64,000 nt of DNA. It comes from Chitinophagaceae bacterium (GTDB lineage: Bacteria > Bacteroidota > Bacteroidia > Chitinophagales > Chitinophagaceae). Under the pieces are notes generated by a model, which saw nothing but the letters and a program-made list of their open reading frames with translations, made no database searches and was not told the DNA's origin. The translations under genes were made by a program, and so were the position numbers. Shown here in pieces: positions 17,297 to 26,231 of this stretch (the stretch's first letter is position 1; the number at the start of each line of letters is the position of its first letter). The stretch is taken from NCBI GenBank assembly GCA_016720775.1, contig JADKJX010000010.1, positions 1-64,000 on the forward strand, given 5' to 3'.

Positions 17297-17746
17297 ATGT
17301 CTGAGCAAAATTTTAAGAATCATTCAAGGTATGTACCCTTGTATCATTTTATTGCGCCAACAGCAATACTGGCACTGATGGTAGGCTCATGTATCAATTT
17401 ATATGAAGCCTGTGCTGATTGCGAAAAAAACGGGGACGGGGGTTTGTACAGTGCATCATTGATCTGCCTGGTAAGTGTTATTCTACTGATCCTCTGGTGG
17501 TATTGCCGGGCTTTTGCATTGCGGGCACAAGACAGGGCCATACGTGCTGAAGAAAACTTCCGGCATTTTGTAGCTACGGGAAAACCATTAGACAGCCGCT
17601 TGCGTATGGGACAAATAGTTGCTTTGCGTTTTGCCGGGGATGATGAGTTTGTAGCATTGGCTAAAAGAGCTGCCGATGAAAACATGGGATCTAAAGATAT
17701 TAAGATGGCTGTTAAGAACTGGAGGGCCGATAATAACAGGGCTTAA
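17297..17746 (+). CDS. DUF6526-like membrane protein
   Basis: The ATG at 17297 gives a 149-residue protein starting MSEQNFKNHSRYVPLYHF, a typical start for this Bacteroidota family. Two transmembrane helices (about 17-36 and 55-76) are followed by a cytoplasmic helical tail with RAQDRAIRAEENFRHF and LRMGQIVALRFAGDDEF, the family signature. The role is unknown. It follows the PBP4-like gene by 28 bases and may share its transcript. Confidence 0.75.
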   Translation: MSEQNFKNHSRYVPLYHFIAPTAILALMVGSCINLYEACADCEKNGDGGLYSASLICLVSVILLILWWYCRAFALRAQDRAIRAEENFRHFVATGKPLDSRLRMGQIVALRFAGDDEFVALAKRAADENMGSKDIKMAVKNWRADNNRA

Positions 17747-17748
17747 AG

Positions 17749-17760
17749 CCCCTTTAGGGG
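17749..17760. terminator. Possible terminator hairpin between convergent genes
   Basis: CCCC-TTTA-GGGG lies between the stop of the DUF6526-like gene and the stop of the thioesterase gene and overlaps the latter. The stem is short and the U-run weak, so function is uncertain. Confidence 0.3.
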
Positions 17761-18173
17761 TTTGGGGCAAAATATCTCATTAATTTTTCTTTCAGGTCTT
17801 CCGGCATGGCGGAACGCTTCATGGTCTTTGCATCTACAAAGAATAAGGTGACCACGCCGGTATTCAGTAATTCATCCTGCTGGTTATATATCTCCGCATG
17901 AAACACGATCTTATGATGGGTGGGCATTTCCTTTAAGGTTGTCTTTACTGTGATCAGATCGTCATACTTGGCTGGTTGTAGAAACCGGCTGTGAATTTCC
18001 ACCACAGGCATGATGATGCCCATCGCTTCAATTTCTTTATAGGTGTAACCAATTTGGCGGATGGCTTCGGTACGACCTATTTCATAGAACTGGGCGTAGT
18101 GCCCATAATAAACAATACCCATCTGGTCGGTGAGGGCATAATGAATCCTTATTTGGGTTTCGGTAACAAACAT
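17754..18173 (-). CDS. Acyl-CoA thioesterase, hotdog fold (YbgC/4HBT type)
   Basis: The 139-residue protein begins with a strand carrying RIHYALTDQMGIVYYGHYAQF, where the aspartate in TDQMG is the catalytic acid of the 4-hydroxybenzoyl-CoA thioesterase class. Length and the later words (LQPAKYDDLITVKT, HHKIVFHAEI) fit a single hotdog domain that works as a tetramer. It hydrolyses acyl-CoA thioesters in the cytoplasm; chain specificity is unknown. No Tol-Pal genes, the usual YbgC context, are near. Confidence 0.85.
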   Translation of the reverse strand: MFVTETQIRIHYALTDQMGIVYYGHYAQFYEIGRTEAIRQIGYTYKEIEAMGIIMPVVEIHSRFLQPAKYDDLITVKTTLKEMPTHHKIVFHAEIYNQQDELLNTGVVTLFFVDAKTMKRSAMPEDLKEKLMRYFAPNP

Positions 18174-18197
18174 GTTATTAATTGATAGTTGATAATA

Positions 18198-18299
18198 AGT
18201 TAATGGATAATTTCTCTGCAGTGAAAGTCAACCAATATGGATAATGCAAATGTGAATCAGGTATTTATCAATTATTCATTAAAGAATTATCCATTAAAT
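18198..18299. repeat. Inverted AATGGATAAT / ATTATCCATT repeat
   Basis: GTTAATGGATAATTTCT near 18198 and AAAGAATTATCCATTAAATG near 18280 are inverted copies about 60 bases apart. They lie between two minus-strand genes. The layout is like the other long intergenic hairpins in the window, but the words are different. Confidence 0.5.
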
Positions 18300-18301
18300 G
18301 A

Positions 18302-18709
18302 TTATTTCCCGATCAAACTGTCTACACTAACTCTTCCCGGCCCGATGATCAGTAATGTCAGAAAGCAAAGAAGAAATAAAGGTATATTTTCAGCTTTGTC
18401 AAAAACCTCTCCCTTATTTATTTTAAAAAGCACCACACACATGGTGATGATCAATGGTATTGTTGCCAGCCGGGTAAACAACCCAAGCATCAGGAACAGG
18501 GAACAGAAGAATTCGGCAAAAACGACCAATGCAAGGGAAAGGGTTTTGCCCAGGCCTAAGAAATTGATGAATTGATCCTGGTAAGTACTGAAGTGGATTA
18601 GTTTATCATAACCATGCCACATCATAAGAATGCCGGCACCCAGGCGAATCAACAACATGGCTGCACTTACAGCCCCGGCAGAATACTTTGCAGAGAATAA
18701 TTTTTTCAT
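18302..18709 (-). CDS. DoxX family membrane protein
   Basis: The 135-residue protein has four predicted membrane helices and the DoxX words LLIRLGAGILMMWHGYDKL near residue 20 and VFAEFFCSLFLMLGLFTRLA in the middle. The family includes subunits linked to quinone-dependent oxidoreductases and many proteins of unknown role. It is transcribed away from the large TPR gene and stands alone. Confidence 0.85.
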   Translation of the reverse strand: MKKLFSAKYSAGAVSAAMLLIRLGAGILMMWHGYDKLIHFSTYQDQFINFLGLGKTLSLALVVFAEFFCSLFLMLGLFTRLATIPLIITMCVVLFKINKGEVFDKAENIPLFLLCFLTLLIIGPGRVSVDSLIGK

Positions 18710-18861
18710 TTTTGTCTTTAAAGTGGTTTAGATTTTTTTGATCAACTGTTATAAAAACTCTAAAAGAAAATCTATTTATCATTTCATTAACAGCATTGTA
18801 AAAATACATTCGTTTTGTTTACATCAGTTATCCACTTATTCACAATCTGTTTGGAACGATG

Positions 18862-18891
18862 TTTGCAACGGAGGCACAATAAGTAATTTTG
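18862..18891 (+). promoter_or_regulatory. Putative promoter of the TPR gene
   Basis: TTTG at 18862-18865 and TAATTTTG at 18884-18891, 18 bases apart, fit the Bacteroidota -33 TTTG and -7 TAnnTTTG pair. A start of transcription near 18897 would leave about 23 bases of leader before the ATG at 18921 and supports that start over the one at 18903. Confidence 0.55.
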
Positions 18892-18920
18892 CACCAGCAA
18901 AAATGATCGAACTCAAAACC

Positions 18921-21900
18921 ATGATAAAACAAAGAACAATATGCCTTTTTCTGGCAGCCCTGTTTTCCCTATCCGCCTTTTCTCAGCCAACCAATGCAAT
19001 TACCGACGCAGAAAAAAAATTCAAAGATGCAAAAGCACTTTTTGTACAGGAACAGTTTGCGTTGGCCTACCCGTTGTTTGGAGAACTGAAGGCGCAATAC
19101 CCGGATAATACCGTGAGCGACCATGCATACCTGAATGAAGATGTGAATTATTATTACATCGCCTGTGAGCTCAAACTTCAGCAACCGGTTGCCGAGCAGG
19201 AAGCCAGTCATTATATCAGCGTAGTGAATAATGAACCACGCAGGCAGTTGATGAGTTATCACCTGGCGAAGTTTTATTTCATTAAGGAAGATTTCAGCCA
19301 TGCCATCAATTATTACGAAAGAGCAGGACTGGAAAATTTAAGCAACACTGAGATCGCTGATGCAAAATTTGAAAAAGCTTATTGTTATTTCAACCTGAAA
19401 CGATTTGCAGAAGCAAAACCATTATTTGACGAGATTCACCAATTGCCCGACAATAAATATTTTATCCCGGCAAATTATTACTACGGATTCATCAGTTATT
19501 CCGAGCGGCAGTTCAATGAGGCATTAAAATCATTCAAACTGGTGGAAACACAGGAAGCATATAAAGGCGTGGTACCTTATTACATTGCCGAGATCTATTA
19601 TTTCCAGGGGAAAAAAGATGAAGCACTTCGCTATGGCGAAAGTGTTTTAGGCAGACCGGGCGTTTTATACTATCAAAAAGAAATGCACCTCCTCATTGGC
19701 CAGTTGTATTTTGAAAAGAAGAATTATAAAAGAGCTTTGCCCTTGCTGGAAGCTTATGTAAAAAGCAGTGATAAAGTGGGTAAGGATGTGATGTATGAAC
19801 TGAGCTATTGTTATTACGATGCCAACCAACTTAACAAAGCCATTGAGGGATTCAGGCAACTGAGCTCAGAAAAAGACTCGATGGGACAAAACAGTATGTA
19901 CCTGCTGGGTGATTGTTACCTGCGTACCAATCAAAAGACAAATGCACGTACTGCTTTCCAGTACAGCGCTTACAACAGTTCCAATAAAGTGCAGCAACAG
20001 GTGTCCCGTTTTAATTACGCCAAGCTTTCTTACGAACTCGGCTACCAGGATATTGCGCTGAATGAAATGAAAAAATACCTGAAGGATTATCCCAACAGTG
20101 AATACGATACCGAAGCGAAAGAGATACTGGTGAACCTGTTGACCAATACCAACAATTTTGCCGATGCCTTAAAATTATATGAGTCGTTTGATAAGCCAAC
20201 GCCATCCATGCAAAAAGCTTATCCACGTATCCTTTACGGGAGGGCCGTGGAACTCATCAATGATCAGCAAATAAATAGGGCTGATGAATTGCTCACGAAA
20301 ATTCTTCAATTGCCTGTATCGGCTGTTTCTCCATACGCAAACTTCTGGAAGGGAGAGATCGCTTACCGGAACAGTGAGTACGATATGGCAATCAGGTACC
20401 TGAACTTGTACCTGCAGGCAAATGTGCCTTCACAAGGGGAGGCGAATAATGCGACTGCAAAGTATGACCTTGGTTATTGCTGGCTGCAGAAAGAAAATTA
20501 CAAACAGGCATTGGGTTATTTTGAGCAGGTGACCAAAACAGTCTCTGTAACTTCTCCGTTCATGGAGCAGGATGCATATGTACGCAGCGCCGACTGTTAT
20601 TTTATGAACAGGGAATTTGCAAAAGCGAACGGCATGTACGATAACGTGGTGACCAATGCTCTGCCGCAGAGTGATTATGCCATGTTCCAGAAATCGCTGA
20701 TCGCCGGTGTAAAAAGCTCTTCCGAAAAGATCAAAACCCTTAATGCATTGCTGAAACAGTATCCAAAAAGCAGTATCGTACCTGATGTAAATATGGAGAT
20801 AGCGCTCACTTATATTGCGGATGAAAAATTCAACGATGCTATTCCGTATTTAAATACACTGGTAAATTCACCGGAAGCCGGTGGACTTAAACCTAAGGCA
20901 TATTTGAAACTTGGTTTGTGTTATTACAATACGAATCTTAATAGCGAGGCGCTGGGTAATTACCAAACCCTTATTAAGAAATATCCCCAGTCACCGGAAG
21001 CGGATGAGGCGATGGATATCATGAAGAATATATATGTGGAGATCGGCAGGCCGACTGATTATATCGAAATGATGCGTAAGAACGGAAAAAACATCTCTGT
21101 GTCAGAAGCCGATTCACTTACTTATACCTCGGCAGAACTTAAATACAATGCAGGTGATTGCAATACGGCTATCACAGGGTTTAAAAATTACCTGTCGCAG
21201 TACCCCAATGGCTCTTATGCATTGGAGGCAAATTATTTCAGCAGCGAATGTTACACAAAGAGTAAAGACTGGCAGAATGCGCTGGTTGGTTATGATTATG
21301 TGAACAGTAAAGGATTGAACCGCTATTTTGAGAAAGCAACGCTGGAAGCGGCAAGAATAAATTATTTTGAACTGAAAGATTATGCTGGGGCAAAAAAATA
21401 TTTTGAATCATTGATCACCGGTGCAGTAAACCAGGATAACCAACTGGAAGCATTGAGGGGGCTGGTGCGCTGCTACTATCAATTGAAGGACTATACAAAG
21501 GCAAATGAAGCCGCCAATACCTTGCTCACAAAAAAAGGACTCAACACAGATGACAAGTCAATTGCGTTCCTGGTGTTAGGGAAAAGCCAGCAGGTTAATA
21601 ATAATTGTGCTGCGGCTGTTACTTCCTTCAAATCCTGTGCAGCTATAAATAAATCAGCCTGGGGGGCAGAAGCCCGGTACGAGATCGCCAATTGTCAGTT
21701 CAGTATGAATAACCTGGGCGCTGCTGAAAAATCTGCCTTGCTGGTCATCAAAGAAACCGGTTCTTACGATAGCTGGGTTACCAAAAGTTATATCCTGCTC
21801 GGCGACATCTTTATGCAGCAGAAAGATTATTTCAATGCAAAAGCTACGTATGAAAGTGTAGCTAAAAATGCTATCATCCCTGAATTAAAACAGGAGGCCC

Positions 21901-21962
21901 AGCAAAAACTTGATAAAGCCATTGAAGAAGAAAAGTCGGTGAGTAAGGTGGGAGGAAATTAA
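18921..21962 (+). CDS. Large exported tetratricopeptide-repeat protein
   Basis: From ATG 18921 the protein is about 1013 residues and starts with a signal peptide, MIKQRTICLFLAALFSLSAFS. Nearly all the rest is TPR-like helical repeats of about 34-40 residues, for example KFEKAYCYFNLKRFAEAKPL and AYLKLGLCYYNTNLNSEAL, with aromatic and alanine positions in register. It should be a periplasmic scaffold. The next gene, 43 bases on, is an outer-membrane barrel, so the pair may form one envelope complex. No enzymatic motif is seen. An upstream ATG at 18903 is less likely, given the promoter position. Confidence 0.85.
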   Translation: MIKQRTICLFLAALFSLSAFSQPTNAITDAEKKFKDAKALFVQEQFALAYPLFGELKAQYPDNTVSDHAYLNEDVNYYYIACELKLQQPVAEQEASHYISVVNNEPRRQLMSYHLAKFYFIKEDFSHAINYYERAGLENLSNTEIADAKFEKAYCYFNLKRFAEAKPLFDEIHQLPDNKYFIPANYYYGFISYSERQFNEALKSFKLVETQEAYKGVVPYYIAEIYYFQGKKDEALRYGESVLGRPGVLYYQKEMHLLIGQLYFEKKNYKRALPLLEAYVKSSDKVGKDVMYELSYCYYDANQLNKAIEGFRQLSSEKDSMGQNSMYLLGDCYLRTNQKTNARTAFQYSAYNSSNKVQQQVSRFNYAKLSYELGYQDIALNEMKKYLKDYPNSEYDTEAKEILVNLLTNTNNFADALKLYESFDKPTPSMQKAYPRILYGRAVELINDQQINRADELLTKILQLPVSAVSPYANFWKGEIAYRNSEYDMAIRYLNLYLQANVPSQGEANNATAKYDLGYCWLQKENYKQALGYFEQVTKTVSVTSPFMEQDAYVRSADCYFMNREFAKANGMYDNVVTNALPQSDYAMFQKSLIAGVKSSSEKIKTLNALLKQYPKSSIVPDVNMEIALTYIADEKFNDAIPYLNTLVNSPEAGGLKPKAYLKLGLCYYNTNLNSEALGNYQTLIKKYPQSPEADEAMDIMKNIYVEIGRPTDYIEMMRKNGKNISVSEADSLTYTSAELKYNAGDCNTAITGFKNYLSQYPNGSYALEANYFSSECYTKSKDWQNALVGYDYVNSKGLNRYFEKATLEAARINYFELKDYAGAKKYFESLITGAVNQDNQLEALRGLVRCYYQLKDYTKANEAANTLLTKKGLNTDDKSIAFLVLGKSQQVNNNCAAAVTSFKSCAAINKSAWGAEARYEIANCQFSMNNLGAAEKSALLVIKETGSYDSWVTKSYILLGDIFMQQKDYFNAKATYESVAKNAIIPELKQEAQQKLDKAIEEEKSVSKVGGN

Positions 21963-22005
21963 GCGCCGGGCTTACCCTATTGTGAAAAACAAATAAAATC
22001 ATTAA

Positions 22006-23685
22006 ATGAGCAATAAAGAAATATTCCTTTTTAAAATGCGTATGAAGCCGGCATATTACTTAGTTACCGTGTTGTGTTGTTTGGTTTCTGTTGCAGCTTT
22101 TGCACAGAAAGACACTGTTACTAAGAAGAAAACCACTACTATTGATATTACCTCTTCCTATAAGCCGCTATTGCGCAATGCGGTGAAGATAAATTTCTCT
22201 GCAAGCAATTTAAGTTCGGATACCACACATCCGAACCTTACTTATGATATTCCTGCACAGAATTTATTTTATTCTTACCAGCCCATTCTGTTAAAGCCAC
22301 TGGCTTTGCAGCAGGATACAAATTTGTACTTGGGTCAGCGCAATTTTGTAAAAGTCGGCTATGGTAATTTCTCAACGCCATTTATTAGTGCCGGGTTTAG
22401 TTTTGGGGATGGTAAAAAGTTCCTGGCCAATGTATATGCCGACTATATTTCTTCCAAAGGAAAACTACAGTACCAGGATTACAGCAGGCTTCATATAAAG
22501 GCTGCAGGTAGTTATTTTCTGCCCAAGAACGAAGTGTATGCCAGCGTTGATGTGAAGATGAATGAAAATTTCCTGTATGGTTACGATACCAGTCTTTATA
22601 AATACACTCGTAAAGATGTTCGGCAGCAGTTCCAGGATCTTTCGCTCAGGGCCGGTATCCGGAACACGGTGGTGGGGGAATACGGAATTAAGTATAATCC
22701 CAGCCTGCAGGTAAGCAATTTCATAAATGTGAACAAACTTGCTGAAACATCTGCATTATTATCGATCCCGGTTGAGAAGGAATTTGGAGAAGCTTTTGCA
22801 TTCAAGGTTGAGGGCAAGGCAGACATCACCACGTATACAACCAAAGATGTGTTCCCCAACATCAAGCTAAACAACAATGTTTTCCAGGTAGCACCTTCGC
22901 TGGTATTCTCTACACCAAGGCTCAGTATCAATGGAGGTTTAATACCTACATGGGATAATGGGAAATTCGTATGGTTACCCAATGTGTATGCCGAAGCACA
23001 GATCGCTGAAAATATTTTTGCATTCCAGGCAGGGTGGGTGGGAAAACTTACAAAGAATACCTACCGAAACCTGTCGGAGATCAATCCTTACCTGAAGACA
23101 CTTACCGCACAATTAAATACGAAGGAGATAGAATATTACGGCGGCATCAAGGCAACCTTAGGCAAGCATTTCAACTTTAATGCAAAAGCCGGGCTGGTTA
23201 CTTACACCAACCTGCCTTTCTTCATCAACGACACCGCTACCGATAATAAAGCCTTTGTTGTAAGCAACGAAACAGGCGTAAGAAACCTCCGTGTTCATGG
23301 CGATATAAGCTATATCAACCAGGATAAATTTACCGTTACTGCCGGGTTAACCTTCAATGGCTACACCGGTATGAAAAGCAATGCAAAGGCATGGAATACC
23401 ATCCCGATGGAATTCACCAGCTCGTTGCGTTGGTGGGCAATTAAACAAGTGTTGATCAAAGCAGATTTTTATGCATTCGGCGGTGGTCACTTCCTTACTA
23501 AAGGAAATTCGGCTAAACTGTTTGCACCGGGTTCTGATCTTAGCGCCGGCATTGAATTCAAGATCAGCAAAATGTTCAGTGCCTGGATGGATGTAAATAA
23601 TATTTTCAACACCAAATACCAGCGTTGGCATAATTACGAAGTGTATGGCCTCAACCTGATGGGTGGTGTAAGAGTGAATTTTTAA
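22006..23685 (+). CDS. Outer-membrane beta-barrel protein (TonB-receptor-like, no plug seen)
   Basis: The 559-residue protein has a signal peptide (MRMKPAYYLVTVLCCLVSVAAFA; the true start may be the ATG at 22036). A long series of amphipathic strands follows and ends LNLMGGVRVNF, with a terminal phenylalanine as in barrel proteins. The C-terminal half contains WMDVNNIFNTKYQRWHNYEVYG, a TonB-dependent-receptor-like word, but no TonB box or plug domain is visible. It follows the TPR gene closely and is followed by a strong terminator, so the two form an operon. Function unknown. Confidence 0.8.
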   Translation: MSNKEIFLFKMRMKPAYYLVTVLCCLVSVAAFAQKDTVTKKKTTTIDITSSYKPLLRNAVKINFSASNLSSDTTHPNLTYDIPAQNLFYSYQPILLKPLALQQDTNLYLGQRNFVKVGYGNFSTPFISAGFSFGDGKKFLANVYADYISSKGKLQYQDYSRLHIKAAGSYFLPKNEVYASVDVKMNENFLYGYDTSLYKYTRKDVRQQFQDLSLRAGIRNTVVGEYGIKYNPSLQVSNFINVNKLAETSALLSIPVEKEFGEAFAFKVEGKADITTYTTKDVFPNIKLNNNVFQVAPSLVFSTPRLSINGGLIPTWDNGKFVWLPNVYAEAQIAENIFAFQAGWVGKLTKNTYRNLSEINPYLKTLTAQLNTKEIEYYGGIKATLGKHFNFNAKAGLVTYTNLPFFINDTATDNKAFVVSNETGVRNLRVHGDISYINQDKFTVTAGLTFNGYTGMKSNAKAWNTIPMEFTSSLRWWAIKQVLIKADFYAFGGGHFLTKGNSAKLFAPGSDLSAGIEFKISKMFSAWMDVNNIFNTKYQRWHNYEVYGLNLMGGVRVNF

Positions 23686-23704
23686 TACCGTACCCTATAT
23701 TCCG

Positions 23705-23734
23705 ATCCGGTTGATGAACTCAGCCGGATTTTTT
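23705..23734 (+). terminator. Rho-independent terminator after the barrel gene
   Basis: ATCCGGTTGA and TCAGCCGGAT form a 10-bp stem (one GU pair) around a five-base loop, followed by six T. It also lies across the 5' end of the longer frame of the next gene, which argues for the later start used there. Confidence 0.8.
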
Positions 23735-23785
23735 ATGCCCGTTACTCATTTGCCCGGCTCATTTGTAGGTCATATCTTTGCCAGC

Positions 23786-24385
23786 ATGCAGCAACTGATC
23801 ACTTCCTATCTTTTTCAGAATAAAATTTGTCCGCTTCCGGGTTTTGGTTCTTTATCCATAGCAACAAACGGTGCTGAAGCTGATTTCACCAATCACTTAG
23901 TAACTGCTCCAAAACAAATCATTCAGTTCAACGTCAAAGAAATGAATACAAATGGTCTGCTTACCTACGTGGCAGAAAAGACCAGGCAAAATGAAGAGGA
24001 CGTGACTGAATCGCTCAGGAGTTTTTGTGCCGGGCTTAAACATGAAATTTCAACCCATGCAAAGGCAAACCTGCCCGGCATCGGTAATTTTTTTGTTGAT
24101 GAGAACGGCAATACCATTTTTGAACAGGAAGAAATTCCTGAAGCCTTCAATCAACATGTGACTGCCATCCGGGTGATACATCCCAATGCGGAGCATACCA
24201 TACTGGTGGGAGATAAGGAAACTACCAACACCATGATGACCGAATACTTTTCGGAAGAAGAAGTAGTGAAAGACCGCTGGTGGATATGGGCCCTTGTTCT
24301 TGTGGCGCTGGCATTATTAACGCTGATCATTTATTTCAGCAATTCAAACAATGCTTCTCATTTAGGGAACTCCGTTAAAATCTAA
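23786..24385 (+). CDS. HU-CCDC81-type domain protein with C-terminal membrane helix
   Basis: The ATG at 23786 gives MQQLITSYLFQNKICPLPGFG, the usual start of the bacterial HU-CCDC81 domain, an HU-like fold with two subdomains (about residues 1-60 and 61-130; LPGIGNFFVDENGN). A single membrane helix lies near residues 168-188 (WIWALVLVALALL). Many homologues continue into a periplasmic SPOR domain that binds peptidoglycan; this one ends 11 residues after the helix and so lacks it. The domain may bind DNA or protein. The methyltransferase gene begins 6 bases later. Confidence 0.8.
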   Translation: MQQLITSYLFQNKICPLPGFGSLSIATNGAEADFTNHLVTAPKQIIQFNVKEMNTNGLLTYVAEKTRQNEEDVTESLRSFCAGLKHEISTHAKANLPGIGNFFVDENGNTIFEQEEIPEAFNQHVTAIRVIHPNAEHTILVGDKETTNTMMTEYFSEEEVVKDRWWIWALVLVALALLTLIIYFSNSNNASHLGNSVKI

Positions 24386-24391
24386 TCGTTG

Positions 24392-25279
24392 ATGATCCGT
24401 TATACCAGTTGCCCGGTTTGTAAAAGCGAAGCCATTGTCCCGAAACTAAAGGCAATTGATCATACCGTTTCAAAAGAAGAATTCTCCATCTGGCATTGCA
24501 ACAACTGCACGGCCCGGTTCACACAGGATGTGCCGGCACAGGATGATATAGGCGGGTATTATGCTTCTGCCGATTATATTTCACACAGTGATACTAAGGA
24601 AGGCATCATCAATAGCCTGTATCACCTGGTAAGAAAACGTACGCTTGCTTCAAAAAGAAAATTAGTGATGAGTGAGACCGGGATAAACAAAGGAGCCATA
24701 TTGGATATTGGTTGCGGCACCGGCGCTTTTTTAAGTACAATGAAGAATGCCGGCTGGACGATCACCGGCCTGGAACCCGATGCGGCAGCAAGAGTTAAAG
24801 CAGTGGAGTTATACGGGATCAATCCCCTGGAACCGGGAAAATTATTTGAACTGGTTCCTGCATCATACAACGCAATCACTATGTGGCATGTGCTGGAACA
24901 TGTGCACCAACTGCATGAATACGTAAGGCAAATTGAAACACTACTCACCGGGAAAGGAAAACTGTTTATAGCCGTACCCAATTATACATCGAGCGATGCG
25001 GATGTTTATGGAGAAAACTGGGCGGGTTATGATGTGCCACGTCACCTATATCATTTCTCACCGCAGAGTATGGAAGAATTACTTAAAACTTATAACTTAA
25101 AGCTTATTGCCTGCAAACCCATGTGGTTCGATAGTTTTTATGTGAGCATGCTCAGTGAAAAATATAAAAACGGGAAAGGAAATATTTTCAAAGCTGTGAT
25201 CAATGGCTTTCTTTCCAACCTGAAGGCATTTGGCAATACAAAAAAATGCAGCTCGGTGATCTATGTGATCGGTAAATGA
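24392..25279 (+). CDS. Class I SAM-dependent methyltransferase with zinc-ribbon N-terminus
   Basis: The N-terminus has two CxxC pairs (CPVCKS and CNNC) that probably bind zinc. The Rossmann core follows, with ILDIGCGTGAFLSTMKNAG (motif I) near residue 108 and MWHVLEHVHQLHEYV near 165, typical of Methyltransf_23/UbiE-like enzymes. The total of 295 residues fits family members that often sit in glycan or envelope gene sets. The substrate is unknown. ATG 24392 was preferred over the TTG three bases earlier. Confidence 0.85.
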   Translation: MIRYTSCPVCKSEAIVPKLKAIDHTVSKEEFSIWHCNNCTARFTQDVPAQDDIGGYYASADYISHSDTKEGIINSLYHLVRKRTLASKRKLVMSETGINKGAILDIGCGTGAFLSTMKNAGWTITGLEPDAAARVKAVELYGINPLEPGKLFELVPASYNAITMWHVLEHVHQLHEYVRQIETLLTGKGKLFIAVPNYTSSDADVYGENWAGYDVPRHLYHFSPQSMEELLKTYNLKLIACKPMWFDSFYVSMLSEKYKNGKGNIFKAVINGFLSNLKAFGNTKKCSSVIYVIGK

Positions 25280-25282
25280 TCC

Positions 25283-25331
25283 AGCATCTTGTATCCAGTA
25301 TCCAGTATCTAGTATCTAGTATCCTGCATCG
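25283..25331. repeat. Short tandem TATCCAGTATC/TATCTAG array
   Basis: About four imperfect copies of a 10-base word (GTATCCA, GTATCTA) lie between convergent genes. A similar stretch occurs at 30678-30718. It is too short and irregular to be a CRISPR. Confidence 0.5.
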
Positions 25332-25340
25332 GCCTTCGTA

Positions 25341-26150
25341 TCAATTCAATCTCACTTCAAACATCTTCGGCCAGCGCTTTCCTGTAATGAACATTTTTTT
25401 GGATGCACTGTCGTAAGCAATGCCGTTAAGTACTTCATCCCCCGGCTCCGGAGTATAATTGGGCGCAAATTTCTGAATGGTGCCTGTAAGATCCATTTTG
25501 CCGGTTACATGCCCGCTTTCAGGATCGATCTTTACAATGAAGTCTGACTCGTATACATTGGCATAAACAAAGCCATCGATGTATTCAAGTTCATTCAGGT
25601 AATTCACCGCGTTGCCGGAATTATCCCTGACACTGATGGCGCTTTTGACCTTGAAATCATCGGGGTTCACAAAATAAAGATTGGCCGAGCCATCACTGAT
25701 GATCAGGTCTTTGCCATTGTTGGTAAGTCCCCATCCCTGGTAAGGCCATTTGCGTGTTTTTTCCGGCTTATCAATATTGTTTATGTCGTACACATATACA
25801 ATATTATTTTTCCAGGTTAATTGGTATATTTTGTTTTTAAAGATGGTGATGCCTTCTCCAAATATCGAATCAGTGCCCATTATGTGCTTCTTCTCTACAT
25901 TACCGGTCTTGTAATCGGTGATGCGTAAAGACGAATTCTTATAATCTCCTGTACCCTCGTAAAGTTTGCCCTTGTAAAATTCAAGCCCCTGGGTATATGC
26001 GCCGGTATCGTGTGTGTATTGTGCAACAATGGTATAGTTAATAGCGGGCGTTGGAACCGGTATAACAGTTTTATCAACTACTTCTTCTTTATCACTGCCA
26101 TTACAGGCTGCAAATATTATTAAGATTGCCAGGGCAGAATATATTTTCAT
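25341..26150 (-). CDS. Glutaminyl-peptide cyclotransferase, lipoprotein
   Basis: The protein is 269 residues, with a lipoprotein signal MKIYSALAILIIFAAC. The body is a beta-propeller of the plant/bacterial glutamine cyclotransferase type, marked by YTQGLEFYKGKLYEGTGDY near residue 55, FGEGITIFKNKIYQLTW near 100 and VLNGIAYDSASKKMFITGK near the C-terminus. The enzyme converts N-terminal glutamine to pyroglutamate on peptides, here in the periplasm. Single gene. Confidence 0.88.
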   Translation of the reverse strand: MKIYSALAILIIFAACNGSDKEEVVDKTVIPVPTPAINYTIVAQYTHDTGAYTQGLEFYKGKLYEGTGDYKNSSLRITDYKTGNVEKKHIMGTDSIFGEGITIFKNKIYQLTWKNNIVYVYDINNIDKPEKTRKWPYQGWGLTNNGKDLIISDGSANLYFVNPDDFKVKSAISVRDNSGNAVNYLNELEYIDGFVYANVYESDFIVKIDPESGHVTGKMDLTGTIQKFAPNYTPEPGDEVLNGIAYDSASKKMFITGKRWPKMFEVRLN

Positions 26151-26231
26151 TTTATTTTTTTTAAGACTATGGACAAAAATAACGAACTGTTCCGTTGCCG
26201 GGAACAGAAACGCTAAAAAGATTGCAAATAT